From NCBI GenBank assembly GCA_024516035.1, contig CM044959.1, positions 25,671,644 to 25,735,643 of the forward strand: a stretch of 64,000 nucleotides of DNA, in the 5' to 3' direction. Positions 1-9,872 of the stretch are shown here, piece after piece (the stretch's first letter is position 1; every line of letters starts with the position of its first letter). This stretch comes from Bactericera cockerelli. Lineage: Eukaryota; Arthropoda; Insecta; Hemiptera; Triozidae. The position numbers and the translations under genes were made by a program. The notes under the pieces are model-generated. The model worked only from the letters and a program-made list of their open reading frames with translations, made no database searches and had not been told where the DNA came from.

Positions 1-1145
1 TATTTGAACCGTCCCCGGCGCGGTGTCCCGTCGCCCTCACAAGTCTAACCCAACCCAAAGTGCCAGTGTGGGAAACACGCTATTTGTTACTGATGTGGCA
101 CTGAACTGGCCCGCCTAGGCGTGTGCTGGGTCCAGTATTATTTTGGTGACTTATTTAGATTCAGAAGTGCTGAACTGCAAAGTTTCACAGAACGTGTCCT
201 TTCCGTGGACTATAGGCTCGATTCGTGGCTTAACGGGCACACTTTTGGTACTTTGTACTCTCATGAGTGTAAATTATAAGTTTATTAGTTAGAATTTTAT
301 TGTTAAAGATAAAAATAGGCCATTATCCTTTGGTGATATCAGAAAGTTAAAATCTAGTAGGTACTTCAGGAGAAAAAATGTGCCTGTGAGTGAAAGTTTG
401 ATTAGAAAACTTTATCGACACATCATGTGGAATGACTGAAATTATTTATGTTGAAACTATAATACCATACTCGAGTTTCGGCAAATTTATAAAAGAACAA
501 TTCAAAATTATTAGGAAACAAAATTATCCAGGAACAAGATAGTCCTTCGAGCGTAGCAAGCTCCCATGTATGCAGATTTCTTTTCTTCACAGTATCCCTC
601 CCCACTTATTTTATTCATGCTATCCAGCTCAATTACTAAATTTTTTAAAAGGATCTTAGGGGTAATGGAATGAGAGATATCTTTTGCAAAGGCAGGGAGA
701 AGGTGCGAAGAAGAGGAGAAGGAGATGTAAAAGAAGAAAGAAAGTAAGACGAGGGAACAGCAGTATTAAAAATAACTTTTAAGAGGAAAGTTTTAAATCA
801 CTTTTTCTTGTTTTAATTCCGCACTTTTTTTGCACTAAAATGTTGAATATTGTAAAGTTTCCTTAATTACTACACTTTTTGTCTTGCCGATAGATATTAT
901 TCTGTTCATACTAATTCACGACTTTACTTTTTTTTTAAAACATAGGTGTAATTAATGTAAATATTGCACGATTTTTTTTCAAGTATATAGCTACCTATTA
1001 CTTTTTGGTTTTTGAAATATATAAATAAATTTTCAGTAATCTAGAAATTATTATCCAATATCGAAATTGTCTCACCTTTAATAATAGATCACTAAAGCAA
1101 TTTTCTATCGGAAGGAAGAATGCATTTATTCTTATAGCAAGAAGC
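1..1145. other. AT-rich unique sequence, no gene seen
   Basis: No reading frame resembles a known protein and no repeat in the window matches this stretch clearly. Positions 660-760 are purine-rich (GA-biased) and 840-1060 are T-rich. Nothing here supports an exon. Confidence 0.5.
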
Positions 1146-1146
1146 C

Positions 1147-1465
1147 AGCCTCCGTGGCGTAATGGTTGTGACTACTATGGCCGTAGTCCAGAGACCCCGA
1201 GTTCGACTCCCGGTTGGGGCAGACTTTTCGAAGAAAATTCTGTTCCTTCCAAACACGTGAGCCTGGCATTTCCGACCTTACCCAGGCCGGGTGAGGTTAA
1301 TGTGGGTAGCTGGTACGATTCCCAGCGAATGGAGGGTAAAACCCTAGTCCTGACTATCTATCTCAAATCAGGACATTAATACCAAATAGAATCAACTGGT
1401 CACAATACATCTAGATAGAGGTCGGTGTGATAATTGGTGCTTTTCTCGTGGAAAGAAGACTTTTA
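1147..1465 (+). mobile_element. tRNA-headed SINE with shared central domain
   Basis: The first 75 bases read like a tRNA: an A-box-like TGGCGTAATGGTTG near 1154 and a B-box GTTCGACTC near 1200, ending in GGGGCA. The body (about 1270-1350) contains CCAGGCCGGGTGAGGTTAATG and AATGGAGGGTAAAACCC, which recur in the 5S-headed SINEs at 51.8 and 59 kb and in the headless copy at 15.8 kb. This is a pol III retroposon, not a working tRNA gene: no cloverleaf with a sensible anticodon arm forms and the body continues for over 200 bases. The 3' end is approximate. Confidence 0.7.
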
Positions 1466-2157
1466 TAGTTTATAGTTGGAGTGAATTAAATTCCTTGATG
1501 CACTTTATTGTAATTGACATCCTATGTTATTACTTGACGTAGCAACTTCCCATAATTCTAGACAAGTTCAACAAGGCTAGGAAGAAAAAACTGAAATCCC
1601 TTCAAAAGTACCCCAAGGATAGAAAATTCAAAAGTTACACAAATAATTATAAAGTCAAAGTTTAAAACACTTTGCGTCAACTTGTCTCACCTCTCCATAA
1701 TAACTCTGTTCACATGGAGCTGGGAGCTGTATACTGTGTGGTACATCAAGTAGGTAATTTGATGGAAACAGCTGATCCCTGAGACAGGTTGGGAAAGAGG
1801 GAGAGAGAAATGAAAGATAGACAAGATTAGAGACAATATAAATATTTTTATGAGATATGAGTCCAGATAAAGTTTAAGTAAAAACATCGCTTTGTTTAGA
1901 TAATTAGTAATAATGGAATTCGACTTATTATATGGTGATAAATAATTAACAGGTGCAGAGTATGAAATTAAAATATATTGTCCACGTTTATCAAAAATGC
2001 TTTAAAAACCACCAGACACCAGAATACTCCTCCCATTTATGATGGTAATACAGTTCATGGCAATCATGGATATTAGAAGTTAAAACCCATTATGAAGTTT
2101 CCCTAAATTGAAGTTTCCAGGTTACTCATTTTGGAGTTACAATGAATGATTCACTAA
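1466..2157. other. AT-rich stretch, nothing recognised
   Basis: No gene, satellite or clear mobile element was found. Short reading frames on both strands show no familiar domain. Confidence 0.45.
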
Positions 2158-2309
2158 GGGCCAAATTATGAAGCAGGATTAAACTTAGGATAGACCAGAC
2201 ACGACCCTTCAAGTCGGAGTTTCAACCGATCACAGTGAACAATTTATTGTCCGAGTTGAATGACAGTCTATCAGTGTAGCTTCTTTAGTCCTGTACTATA
2301 ACTCGGCCC
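2158..2309. repeat. Palindromic MITE-like element, copy 1
   Basis: The element begins GGGCCAAATTATGAAGCAGG and ends ...ACTCGGCCC. Its core (about 2215-2240) GGAGTTTCAACCGATCACAG matches the cores of copies near 39.1, 54.4 and 55.5 kb. The right arm is the most diverged of the four copies. There is no coding capacity. A target duplication could not be fixed. Confidence 0.55.
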
Positions 2310-2841
2310 GAAGTGAAATGAGTGAGCATTCTCCCAGGTATATTTTTGTTCAATTTATAGATACAAATAAACCTACTGAGCTTATCCTGACCAACAAGCG
2401 CTCTGCAATAGGATAGCCTGATATATGAGAGCTCTTCTGAAATTCGACCTCGATAAACAAAATGACAGCATTGGAAAGCATAAAATGAAAGGCCTAATGC
2501 CCGAGTGATGGAGTGTGACGCTCCACGTGGTCACGTTATGGTTTTTCCATTAACAAGCTAATTTTCGACTGCCCAGAGGTTAATATTCAAATCCTCACGA
2601 CTCCTGCTAGTCGTAAACTGGTTTATGAGACAACTAATAAAAACTTTGAGGAAAGCTGAGGATGTGGTGGAGGATGAAACACAAACATATTTATACTGGG
2701 TGACACCACCGCTTTCTCATCTTACTACATCACATGTCACATGTGATGATTCGTTTACATTCAGCTGACCCAGGCAAATTATTCATTTCTCTTTTAATTA
2801 TCCAAGGAAGCACGGAGAAGGGATCAGATGAGTGAGGCGTT
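2310..2841. other. No gene seen
   Basis: A weak tRNA-like B-box (TTCAAATCC) lies near 2590, but no matching A-box arm was convincing. No protein signal. Confidence 0.4.
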
Positions 2842-2963
2842 TTGTTTTTAATCAGTATAAACAGAAGAGTGAGAAGTTGTATTAGATGTACATGAATATC
2901 AGAACATACCTGGACAGTTGTTTCGAGCTTATTTGCTCTCTCATCAGCAAGTAATAGTTCTGA
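2842..2963 (-). repeat. Hammerhead-bearing dispersed repeat, minus copy
   Basis: The reverse complement of this stretch matches 38807-38925 closely, including the tail reading ATTCATGTACATCTA and TTCTGTTTATACTGATT. It flanks and includes the hammerhead ribozyme at 2900-2962. The similarity stops just 5' of the ribozyme, so both copies may be truncated at about the same place or have inserted by a common end. Confidence 0.65.
2900..2962 (-). ncRNA. Type I hammerhead ribozyme (second copy)
   Basis: On the minus strand the catalytic core is complete. Stem I 5' strand TACTTG (2953-2948) is followed by CTGATGA (2947-2941), a stem II hairpin closed by GAGC/GCTC with a 2-base extension, GAA (2924-2922), a 2-bp stem III with AACT loop, and GTC with the cleavage C at 2913. 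The stem I 3' strand CAGGTA (2912-2907) pairs fully, with one G-U where the 38.8-kb copy has G-C. An outer helix CAGAAC/GTTCTG extends stem I. That G-U replaces G-C argues that pairing is kept. Self-cleaving RNAs of this compact form are known from Penelope-like elements and retrozymes. Confidence 0.75.
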
Positions 2964-2972
2964 GAATCCTTG

Positions 2973-3010
2973 CCTACTTCCCTGCTCACCATACCTACTT
3001 CCCTGCTCAC
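2973..3010. repeat. Short 21-bp direct repeat
   Basis: CCTACTTCCCTGCTCAC occurs twice in tandem with a 21-base period, directly beside the 5' end of the minus-strand hammerhead repeat. Confidence 0.6.
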
Positions 3011-4346
3011 TTCGCCAGTATGCAAACGAGAGAGGGTATTAGAGAAGTTTATGAAAAGTACGCTGTATTGGAATCTATAAAACGGATATTAATTTATTGT
3101 TTGCAGTGTAATAGTTTTTTTTTCACTTATACACTGGTAATGTTTATCAGGTATTAACAGAATAATATTTCTTTGGTTGGTAAGAGAAGTTAATACCATT
3201 TGTAAAAAAAATTGTATATGAAACAAAAGGGTAATTGTGTAAAATACAAGATTAGCATTTAGAAAATTATTAAAATGATACAAACAAGGATACACTGACA
3301 ACAGAGACAAATTTGTAGGAAGTAAGAAAAGTGAAAAACATCTGTTGAAAATAAAAATCTGCATCTGATGAGTGAGATTATTTGGTTCTGACATTCCTAA
3401 TTCTACATTTTACGGCAGGTTGCCCTTCCCAACACCAATTAACCCTAACATTAAGGGTGTCAATGTGATATTGTTTTCGGCCTGACAAGGCTGATACCGT
3501 ATTTGTTTAACGTTCCCTTTCAAAAAAAACTACATCATTTACGAGAAATGCCAAAATTATGTTCGGACCTAATGAGCTTATTCTGTCGACATGCACAGCT
3601 ACACCCTATAAATTCATATTAAAATAGACAATGAAAACTTTACGATATTAGTTTACATGAGAAGAGCGTGCTGAAACAGGGGGCTGAAGGGACAAGGGCT
3701 CTGGTTTTTGACTTAATGAAAAATTCCCTAGCAAGATATTGTGAGCTCGCTTGCGGGAGCTTCTTATGATGGTCTCTACCGCCATGTCGCTCAACGCAAA
3801 ATATTACTGAAGATACATGCAAAAGTATATGGGTATCACGGTATCATAGGTATTACGCGATGATATTTTAAAGTTAGACCAATCTTAAATCTGTTAAAAT
3901 GAATGTGACATGTATCCTTATATACATACAAACTATATTTAGCGTTTTATAAGCACTGTAGTTTCTCGGAGGAGTTCTCGGCGAAACGACCATTTGGCTT
4001 GATTTCTTTGAATATACTGTTTGGAGAGCATAATATTCTTCTAGAAAACTATCTAATAAGAACAAATTAAAATTTCTAAACTAATTATTTCAAAGAAATT
4101 ACAACAATTATTATACATACCTACGTATACTTTACACTTTAGAGGGTAAATACCTAATATCTGTTTAGATAGCAGCCGTCTGCAATGCAGCCTTTACTTT
4201 CTACCTACTTTTATTACTTCTCGCCCCCCCCAGTTGTGAACGTCCACGGCTAAAAACAAATGTTTAACACTCAAGTTATGGTAAAATAGTAAAGATGAGG
4301 AAACGGAAAGTTAAGATGAAGAGAGAAGAAGAAGAGTTGAAGAAGA
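3011..4346. other. AT-rich stretch, no gene seen
   Basis: No domain-bearing reading frame and no repeat shared with the rest of the window was noticed. A short C-run lies near 4225. Confidence 0.45.
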
Positions 4347-4385
4347 GGGGGGAGAGAGAGAGAGAGAGGAGAGGAGAGAGAGGAA
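4347..4385. repeat. (GA)n microsatellite
   Basis: Imperfect GA dinucleotide run inside a longer purine-rich stretch (4290-4430). Confidence 0.75.
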
Positions 4386-4644
4386 AGAGCAGGGAAAATG
4401 CGACGGAAGGGATGAAGCGGTTAGGGAGGAATTTCAAACATTCCAGTTTCAGAGACATGCTGTAACCTTTTTGTTTTCATTATGCATACAATTTAAAAAA
4501 ATAAAACTTTTGTAACCCTATACCTACATAAAAGTCTATTCTTCTTTCTCTCGCCACTAGAGCCATGACCTCAAGGGGATGAATGAGAAACCCACAGGCA
4601 TCTCCTGGTTGGGATGAGTTTCTGCATGTAGCTACATTCGGCTA

Positions 4645-4755
4645 CGTATGAGTTCGGTGCGGAAAATAAAAAAATGTATGAGTTCGGTGCCGCCTAAAAA
4701 AGGTCATGTATGAATTCGGTGCCGCCTAAAAAAGGTCATGTATGAATTCGGTGCC
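4645..4755 (+). repeat. Left subterminal repeat cluster of family A copy 1
   Basis: GTATGAGTTCGGTGC or GTATGAATTCGGTGCC recurs four times at about 31-34 base spacing, separated by GCCTAAAAAAGGTCAT. The inverted counterpart lies at 5928-6010. Confidence 0.75.
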
Positions 4756-4795
4756 CTGGTACTTGCCCTGATGATTATAGTATTTTTTTCCTTAT

Positions 4796-5127
4796 AGGCA
4801 TGGCCTTCAATGTATTTTACCTAACCCTACTATAAACCCAAGGCATGGCCTTCATTGTATTTTACCTAACCCTACTATAAACCCAAGGCATGGCCTTCAT
4901 TGTATTTTACCTAACCCTACTATAAACCCAAGGCATGGCCTTCATTGTATTTTACCTAACCCTACTATAAACCCAAGGCATGGCCTTTATTGTATTTTAC
5001 CTAACCCTACTATAAACCCAAGGCATGGCCTTGATTGTATTTTACCTAACCCTACTATAAACCCAAGGCATGGGCTTCATTGTATTTTACCTAACCCTAC
5101 TATTAACCCTAGGCATGGCCTTCAAGG
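4796..5127 (+). repeat. 45-bp minisatellite, about 7.4 units
   Basis: Units start at 4796, 4841, 4886, 4931, 4976, 5021 and 5066, with a partial unit at 5111. The unit runs from AGGCATGGCCTTCATTGTAT to CTACTATAAACCCA and contains TTACCTAACCCT. Units differ by single substitutions, so the array is fairly young. It lies wholly inside the 4640-6021 element. Confidence 0.9.
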
Positions 5128-5225
5128 AGGAAATGGACAGCCTTGCTGAATGTAACTGTCTACAACATAATCTACTAACTTAATAACAGCAGGATGACTG
5201 TTAACAAGCAACAGAGTACATTATA

Positions 5226-5729
5226 AAAAAATCTGGTGTAAACATCACACGACTTTCCTTATCCCCCAAAAAGGACTCGAATTCCGCCACTGGTGACTGA
5301 ACATTAACAGATAACTAAAAATAAATGCCGAATTCGTAATCAGCACTTCAAAATCATTAAATTTGATATGTCACAACCCCTAACTAGGATGAATAATAAA
5401 AAAGTTAGTCAAAGCGGGTCCCTCCAAAATACCGGTAAATTGGAGCCGAGGTCCAAAAAGTTCAAGATATCAAAAAAATGATCAGAATAGACCCCTATTA
5501 TTTTTGCATTCAAAGAAAATGTTGTTCTACAACTTTTTTTTGTATCTTTAACCAATTCAAAGAAGCGGCGCTTGCGGCTAATATTTGCGGCCCTGCGGCC
5601 GTGGAATGCGGCCGATTTCAACCAAAAGTTTCGTGGTTCGTCTGGTGTATAAAATCAATTTCCATACCAAATTTCAAATCTCTATCTCTTAACGTTCTCG
5701 AGATATCCTGTTCACACACAGACACACAC

Positions 5730-5767
<38 letters not shown>

Positions 5768-5901
5768 GCACGGACCAATGGCTGAAAACAACTTTTTTGG
5801 TATCCTGAGGCTATGATTCGTCCAGAAATGTGAAAACCTGGGTAGGTCAAATTTTCGACGAATACAATACTTTCCTTATTATAAGATAAGGAAAGTAAAA
5901 A
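5226..5901 (+). mobile_element. Helentron/HINE-like non-autonomous element, copy 1
   Basis: Starts TCTGGTGTAAACATCACAC and is closely similar to 16266-16923 along its whole length. Near the 5' end lies ACTTTCCTTATC, whose inverse GATAAGGAAAGT forms the last arm of a 3' hairpin (ACTTTCCTTAT, six-base loop, ATAAGGAAAGT). A (GACA)n microsatellite lies at 5713-5765. Subterminal inverted repeats, a central (GTCT)n-type microsatellite and a 3' hairpin are the hallmarks described for Helentron-associated elements such as Drosophila DINE-1. No Rep/helicase is encoded. It is nested inside the TIR element at 4640-6021. Confidence 0.6.
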
Positions 5902-5927
5902 CAATCAATTTATAAGTCATTAGGACC

Positions 5928-6021
5928 GCACCGAACTCATACATCACCTTTTTTCGGCGGCACCGAATTCATACATGCGAAAAAGGTGCGGGTAATCTTC
6001 GCACCGAACTCACCTATTGCC
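5928..6021 (-). repeat. Right subterminal repeat cluster of family A copy 1
   Basis: Inverse copies of the left cluster: GCACCGAACTCATACAT, GCACCGAATTCATACATG and a terminal GCACCGAACTCACCTATTGC. The last one defines the element's right end. Confidence 0.75.
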
Positions 6022-6029
6022 CTACATTC

Positions 6030-6566
6030 TATAAGTGTTAGTGTACATATAGATGTAATTGTCTAAAGGAGTTTACGTTTTAATAGCTTACAAAGAAAAA
6101 GTACAAGTTCCCACAATGGTTGATCATAGTTAGGTGTTCAGAGTGAGCCAAATTTTTAACCAAATTTGGATAGAGAGACCATCACTCTCCCGGCTGAATC
6201 CAAGCTGGCTACAACAACAACAAATGAGTTTAAGTTTGTTATATTTTCATCACGTACCTTTTTTCATTAAGATTGGATTTCTATTAATTTCTTCTGCAGT
6301 TGTTCAACGAGTACCTATTTATTTGTTCGTATCTATTTTTAACAGCGACATTTACCTTACATATAAAACACAAAGGTTTTTTTTTCAAAGTTGTCATTAT
6401 CAACAATTAGGTATTTTAATTTTGAACTTAATATCATTGTGGAGTGTACCTACATACGTATGTAACTGGACGTCCCAATGTTGGTTTACGTAGCAGTAAC
6501 TTTTACGACTTCAGTAAAAACAAGAAAATAGAATAAAATGTTTTATTTGAAGAACCTTGTACTAGA
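6030..6566. other. AT-rich stretch, no gene seen
   Basis: A reading frame of about 119 codons on the plus strand (6134-6493) has no recognisable domain and a composition expected of random AT-rich DNA. Confidence 0.4.
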
Positions 6567-6572
6567 AAAAAA

Positions 6573-6618
6573 ACACAGTACTTCCGATTTCTAATATAAG
6601 AAATATCTCGGAAGTATT
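6573..6618 (+). repeat. Solo hairpin terminus of the 60.4-kb element family
   Basis: ACTTCCGATTTCTAATAT followed by AAGAAATATCTCGGAAGT matches both ends of the element at 60381-61765, in the orientation of its right end. No body of the element is attached. Confidence 0.65.
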
Positions 6619-6989
6619 ATTCAGATCTCACAGAAGCTACCCCTTTATTTTTATTTTTTTTAATCATACTACGTTTTTGCTAAGAAGAACCTCGGAAATC
6701 AAAATTATTCAGATCTCAAAGCTTTGAGAAGGGGGGTATGCCCCTTCAAGATTTCCTTTTCTCTTTGCAAGTTTGGCATTCTAATTTGGAAAAGGGATTC
6801 ATAGGAGCAGAAGCTTCTGACTGTGATGGTAATAGAATTACCATCTTATCTTATCAGTAAAGCGAATTCTTTGTTCACCTGACGCACACTGTTCATGTCG
6901 AGTGAATCGTTTTAAAAGCGAGAATCCTGATACTCTTATATTATACCTAAATCTGCTATAAATATATTACATATAATCATTAAAACCTT

Positions 6990-7135
6990 GATCGCCTGAT
7001 CGTAGATTGATGGATAAGGCGGCGGACTTGTAATCTGGAGGTCGGTGATTCAAGTCCCAAGTTGAGCAGATATTTAGTAAAGCTTGAGTTTGAGTAGTTG
7101 TAATATCACGATTGTGATAAATACAAATATGATAG
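6990..7135 (+). mobile_element. tRNA-Thr-like SINE, copy 1
   Basis: The head resembles a threonine tRNA: GGCGGACTTGTAATCTGGAG has a TGT anticodon loop, followed by a B-box-like GTGATTCAAGTCCC. The tail, TTGAGTAGTTGTAATATCACG then a stretch ending CAAATATGATA, is shared with copies at 11995 and 45960. The acceptor stem does not close, so it is not a tRNA gene. Confidence 0.7.
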
Positions 7136-7914
7136 AAACGTGTAATTACATATTCACACTAATAAAAACATTAACACTTTAGAAAGAAATAGAAAGAACT
7201 TTAGAAAGAAATAGATTAATAAAAAGGAAAAAATTAAATTAAAAAAGAAAGACAGAAATGATGAATATGACCAAGAAGAAGAAGAATAAGAAACAACCAT
7301 AAATGATCTATCCAAGCTCGGTAGATAAATAGCCAAACGCTAACACAAATCTGTGTCATGGTCCCATTATATTTATTTGTTCAACACCTCACTCAGTACA
7401 TCTCACTGTCGTCTAGGATTTAATTCTTTTCTTTCCAAACAAAGGAGACAGCAAAAATTATAACGAAGTGATTATAATGAGAAAGCAAGAGACAGAATAA
7501 AGGGGAGGGGATAAGGAGGGTGGAGAAGTGAGAAAAAATGCCGTAATAAGCATAATCCTTTGATAAAGACACAAGTCAAAATAGGAAAGCGACTGAAGAG
7601 CAAAGGATAAGGATAGAGGGGAGAAGAGAGCAGGGGAAATACGAAAAAGCAAAGAGTGAGAGATAAGCAATTTTCTTTTGTACCGGAAAAACAGTTTCCT
7701 TTTTTAACACAAAGGTTAATGAAAGACAACAAAGAGTTTTCACAAAAAAAAGGACTCATGTACTGGGTTTCCTTTCCTGTGGGACCTAAACATGACACTT
7801 TTTACAGGGTGAATATTCGAATACACGTCTATGTACTTTTATTATTATTATTATGTGACCCGGTTGCAGGGTTTCAGATGAAACACCATACAATTAACAT
7901 TGCGACCTAGTAAG
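7136..7914. other. AT-rich stretch, no gene seen
   Basis: Overlapping short frames occur in both directions in purine-rich DNA (7490-7660); none has a recognisable motif. Confidence 0.4.
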
Positions 7915-8225
7915 ATCTATTGTGACCAGGGAGGAAATCTCTCATCCTTTTTCCCAGTCCTGTGCCTTTGACGGCTCGTCTGGGCTTAGCTTGGAGGGGT
8001 TGTCTAATACTGAACACCCTATGTCCAGAAGCCTTCATGAGAAGAGTCAGTCTCAAGACGAGGTATTCTTAGGCATGGGGATCTTCGAGACTGCTGGTTT
8101 CAAAAATCCTAATTCTCCTGTTGCCCAACGCCTCACACTCGAAGAGAATATGGATTGCTGTTTCTTCTTCCAGACCACATAGCCTAATAACAATCGATTG
8201 GTTCTACTCTAGAGAGGACCAGTGA
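7915..8225 (-). pseudogene. Decayed non-LTR retrotransposon, RNase H/C-terminal fragment
   Basis: Read on the minus strand, the frame at 8194-8069 gives CGLEEETAIHILFECEAL followed by an arginine-rich segment. This is the characteristic C-terminal signature (C-x2-EEET-x-HILCEC-x-AL) after the RNase H domain of insect Jockey/R1/I-like LINE polyproteins. A stop codon interrupts it at 8071-8069, after which the same frame stays open to about 7917. Just upstream (8225-8200) a short LTGPL reading lies in another frame, where the family usually has a TGH-type motif, which implies at least one frameshift. No reverse transcriptase domain remains. The fragment is clearly non-functional, and the clade assignment is uncertain. 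Confidence 0.55.
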
Positions 8226-9064
8226 GTCCATGTACTTTACATCCAGTTAAAAATCGTATGTTTACAACTTTTACAAGTGTAATCGTTATACTTACAGATT
8301 AGTGTATAATTTTCCTTTTTTAAGTGACAACAAATGAGGTATCCCTATACTTTCCTACATACACTACTAAACTGTTCAACCAATTCAAATGAACTGATAG
8401 AGGAGTGGAGAGTCGTTGTTGAGGTATGAAGATGGCATTGATCATTGGAAAAGAGAGTAGTGACAGCGAAGAAAATATTTCAATTGAAGTTTTTAAATAA
8501 ATTTATTATTATATTTAAAAAAAAAAATCAAATGAACTGGATTTGAGTTATCCATTAACATGCGAAGGTTTGTAGTATGAAGCAATCATGGATTTGAGAT
8601 CGAAAGTCATGTATGAATCGAAGCTGTTCCTTGGACTCAGCACCCCCGGGTAGCGCGCTAGTACTTACCTACTATGCAATACGAACTTCACTTTAGTATC
8701 TAACTTTATAACTCACTAGGGCACTTGACAGCTACTTTATCTTAATTTTCACTTCTGCTTATCAAACTATGGGAGATTCTCTTTTTGTTTTCATAAACAT
8801 ACTCGTTCTCTAAGTATGTTCGGTTCTTTTCTCTCACATACTATATTATAAATAATACAGTATGTTAGTTTCTTTGTGTTATTACATCACAATTTAGGGG
8901 GTAGCGCAGAATTATGGGACTTTTTCCGTATCTCTAATATCTCTAATATCCCAATATCTTATTTTTGCCTATAATTCCGCTACTGGTCACTGCTAACATT
9001 AAAACAGATACTCATTTTTCCTCACAAGGTATGAGTGGACCCTAAACACCCAAGTACAGAGCAG
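8226..9064. other. No gene seen
   Basis: An A-run with TTATTATTATA (about 8500-8528) could be an old retroposon tail. ATATCTCTAATATCTCTAATAT (8935-8956) is a short direct repeat. No coding signal. Confidence 0.4.
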
Positions 9065-9065
9065 A

Positions 9066-9150
9066 AAAAATCCTGCCACGCTGGGAATCGAACCCAGGTC
9101 ACCGTGCGTTCAATGCCTTGCGCGCTAACTTACTCGGCCACGGAGACTAC
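9066..9150 (-). mobile_element. tRNA-like SINE head, family 3
   Basis: The reverse complement has a good A-box (TGGCCGAGTAAGTTAGCG) and B-box (GGTTCGATTCCC) in tRNA spacing, flanked by GTCTCC and GTGGCAGG. It resembles a class II (Leu/Ser type) tRNA, with a long segment between the boxes. The acceptor ends pair poorly, so a retroposon head is more likely than a gene. Confidence 0.55.
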
Positions 9151-9761
9151 TTACTATAAAGAAGTAGGTTTCTTTTTCATGAGTATGTGGGTACGTATGT
9201 ATGTCCTATTTCTGTTTCAGTATATTTCTTAAATCTACCTTTCCATTATCTATCTTGTGACAAGACTATTCTCTCTCCTCCCTGCCCCTTTCTCTCTCTC
9301 TCTCTCTTCTCCTCTTTCGACCTTATTTCATCCTTAATGTAACTCATATTGTTATTTTGATCAATGTTTTTCTTTCTATCTGTCTGCTCGTAGCACTTTA
9401 GCGTCTGTTATTGCTTTCACAAATCAAATTAGCTTTTTACGCTCTCAGTATACCACTATACCCTCTGCGTGTTCTCAAGTGGTCAGAGCTTTTAAAATTA
9501 TAGTCCTGGCACCCTGCTTTCTTTTCGATGTTGACGTTTTCGAGTAGTATTACACAAGCTCAAGTAGTAACTATGGTTCTTTATTTATGTCGCCAGCTCA
9601 AGAGAGGATCTTTCCTACACCCTCTCATTCCCAGCACTTGTAATAACACTCTTTAGTGGAAAGTAACCACCAGGCGAGGTTAGTGCTCAAAGCATTTTCT
9701 ACCACCTAACCGTCAGAGTCTTATTCTTATGTGGTTACAAACTCAAAAGAACGAGGAAAAA
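9151..9761. other. No gene seen; (TC)n run at 9290-9307
   Basis: Pyrimidine-rich DNA with a short TC microsatellite; otherwise featureless. Confidence 0.45.
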
Positions 9762-9872
9762 TTCATGCACTGGGTAGGATTTGAACCAACGGATCCCTAC
9801 ACTATAATTATTAATTATGGATCACCAGACTAGAGCGTTAACCACTGACTACCAGTGCACAGCACTTAGTCG
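9762..9872 (-). mobile_element. tRNA-like SINE, family 2, copy 1
   Basis: Reverse complement: GTGCACTGGTAGTCAGTGG (A-box region), TAGTCTGGTGATCC, then GGTTCAAATCCTACCCAGTG (B-box region) and GCATGAATTTTTCC. It matches 21744-21835 but carries an extra AT-rich insert of about 16 bases in the middle (ATAATTAATAATTA). Confidence 0.65.

Larger units (their letters stand above)
4640..6021. mobile_element. TIR DNA transposon with subterminal repeats, family A copy 1
   Basis: The ends are inverted: the left begins GGCTACGTATGAGTTCGGTG, and the right end, read in reverse, begins GGCAATAGGTGAGTTCGGTG. An exact 8-bp target duplication CTACATTC flanks it (4632-4639 and 6022-6029). Both ends carry two to four copies of a roughly 30-base subterminal repeat containing GTATGAATTCGGTGCC. 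The element at 10525-11189 has the same end architecture and contains a Mutator-like transposase remnant, which suggests that superfamily (8-9 bp duplications). Internally it holds a 45-bp minisatellite and a nested Helentron-like copy. No transposase is encoded. Confidence 0.7.

Noticed and set aside
1147..1221. Possible functional tRNA gene
   Set aside because: A and B boxes are good but no complete cloverleaf or sensible anticodon arm forms, and the repeat body continues for over 200 bases.
4796..5127. Telomere-like CCTAACCCT motif in the minisatellite
   Set aside because: It occurs once per 45-base unit rather than as a continuous TTAGG-type array.
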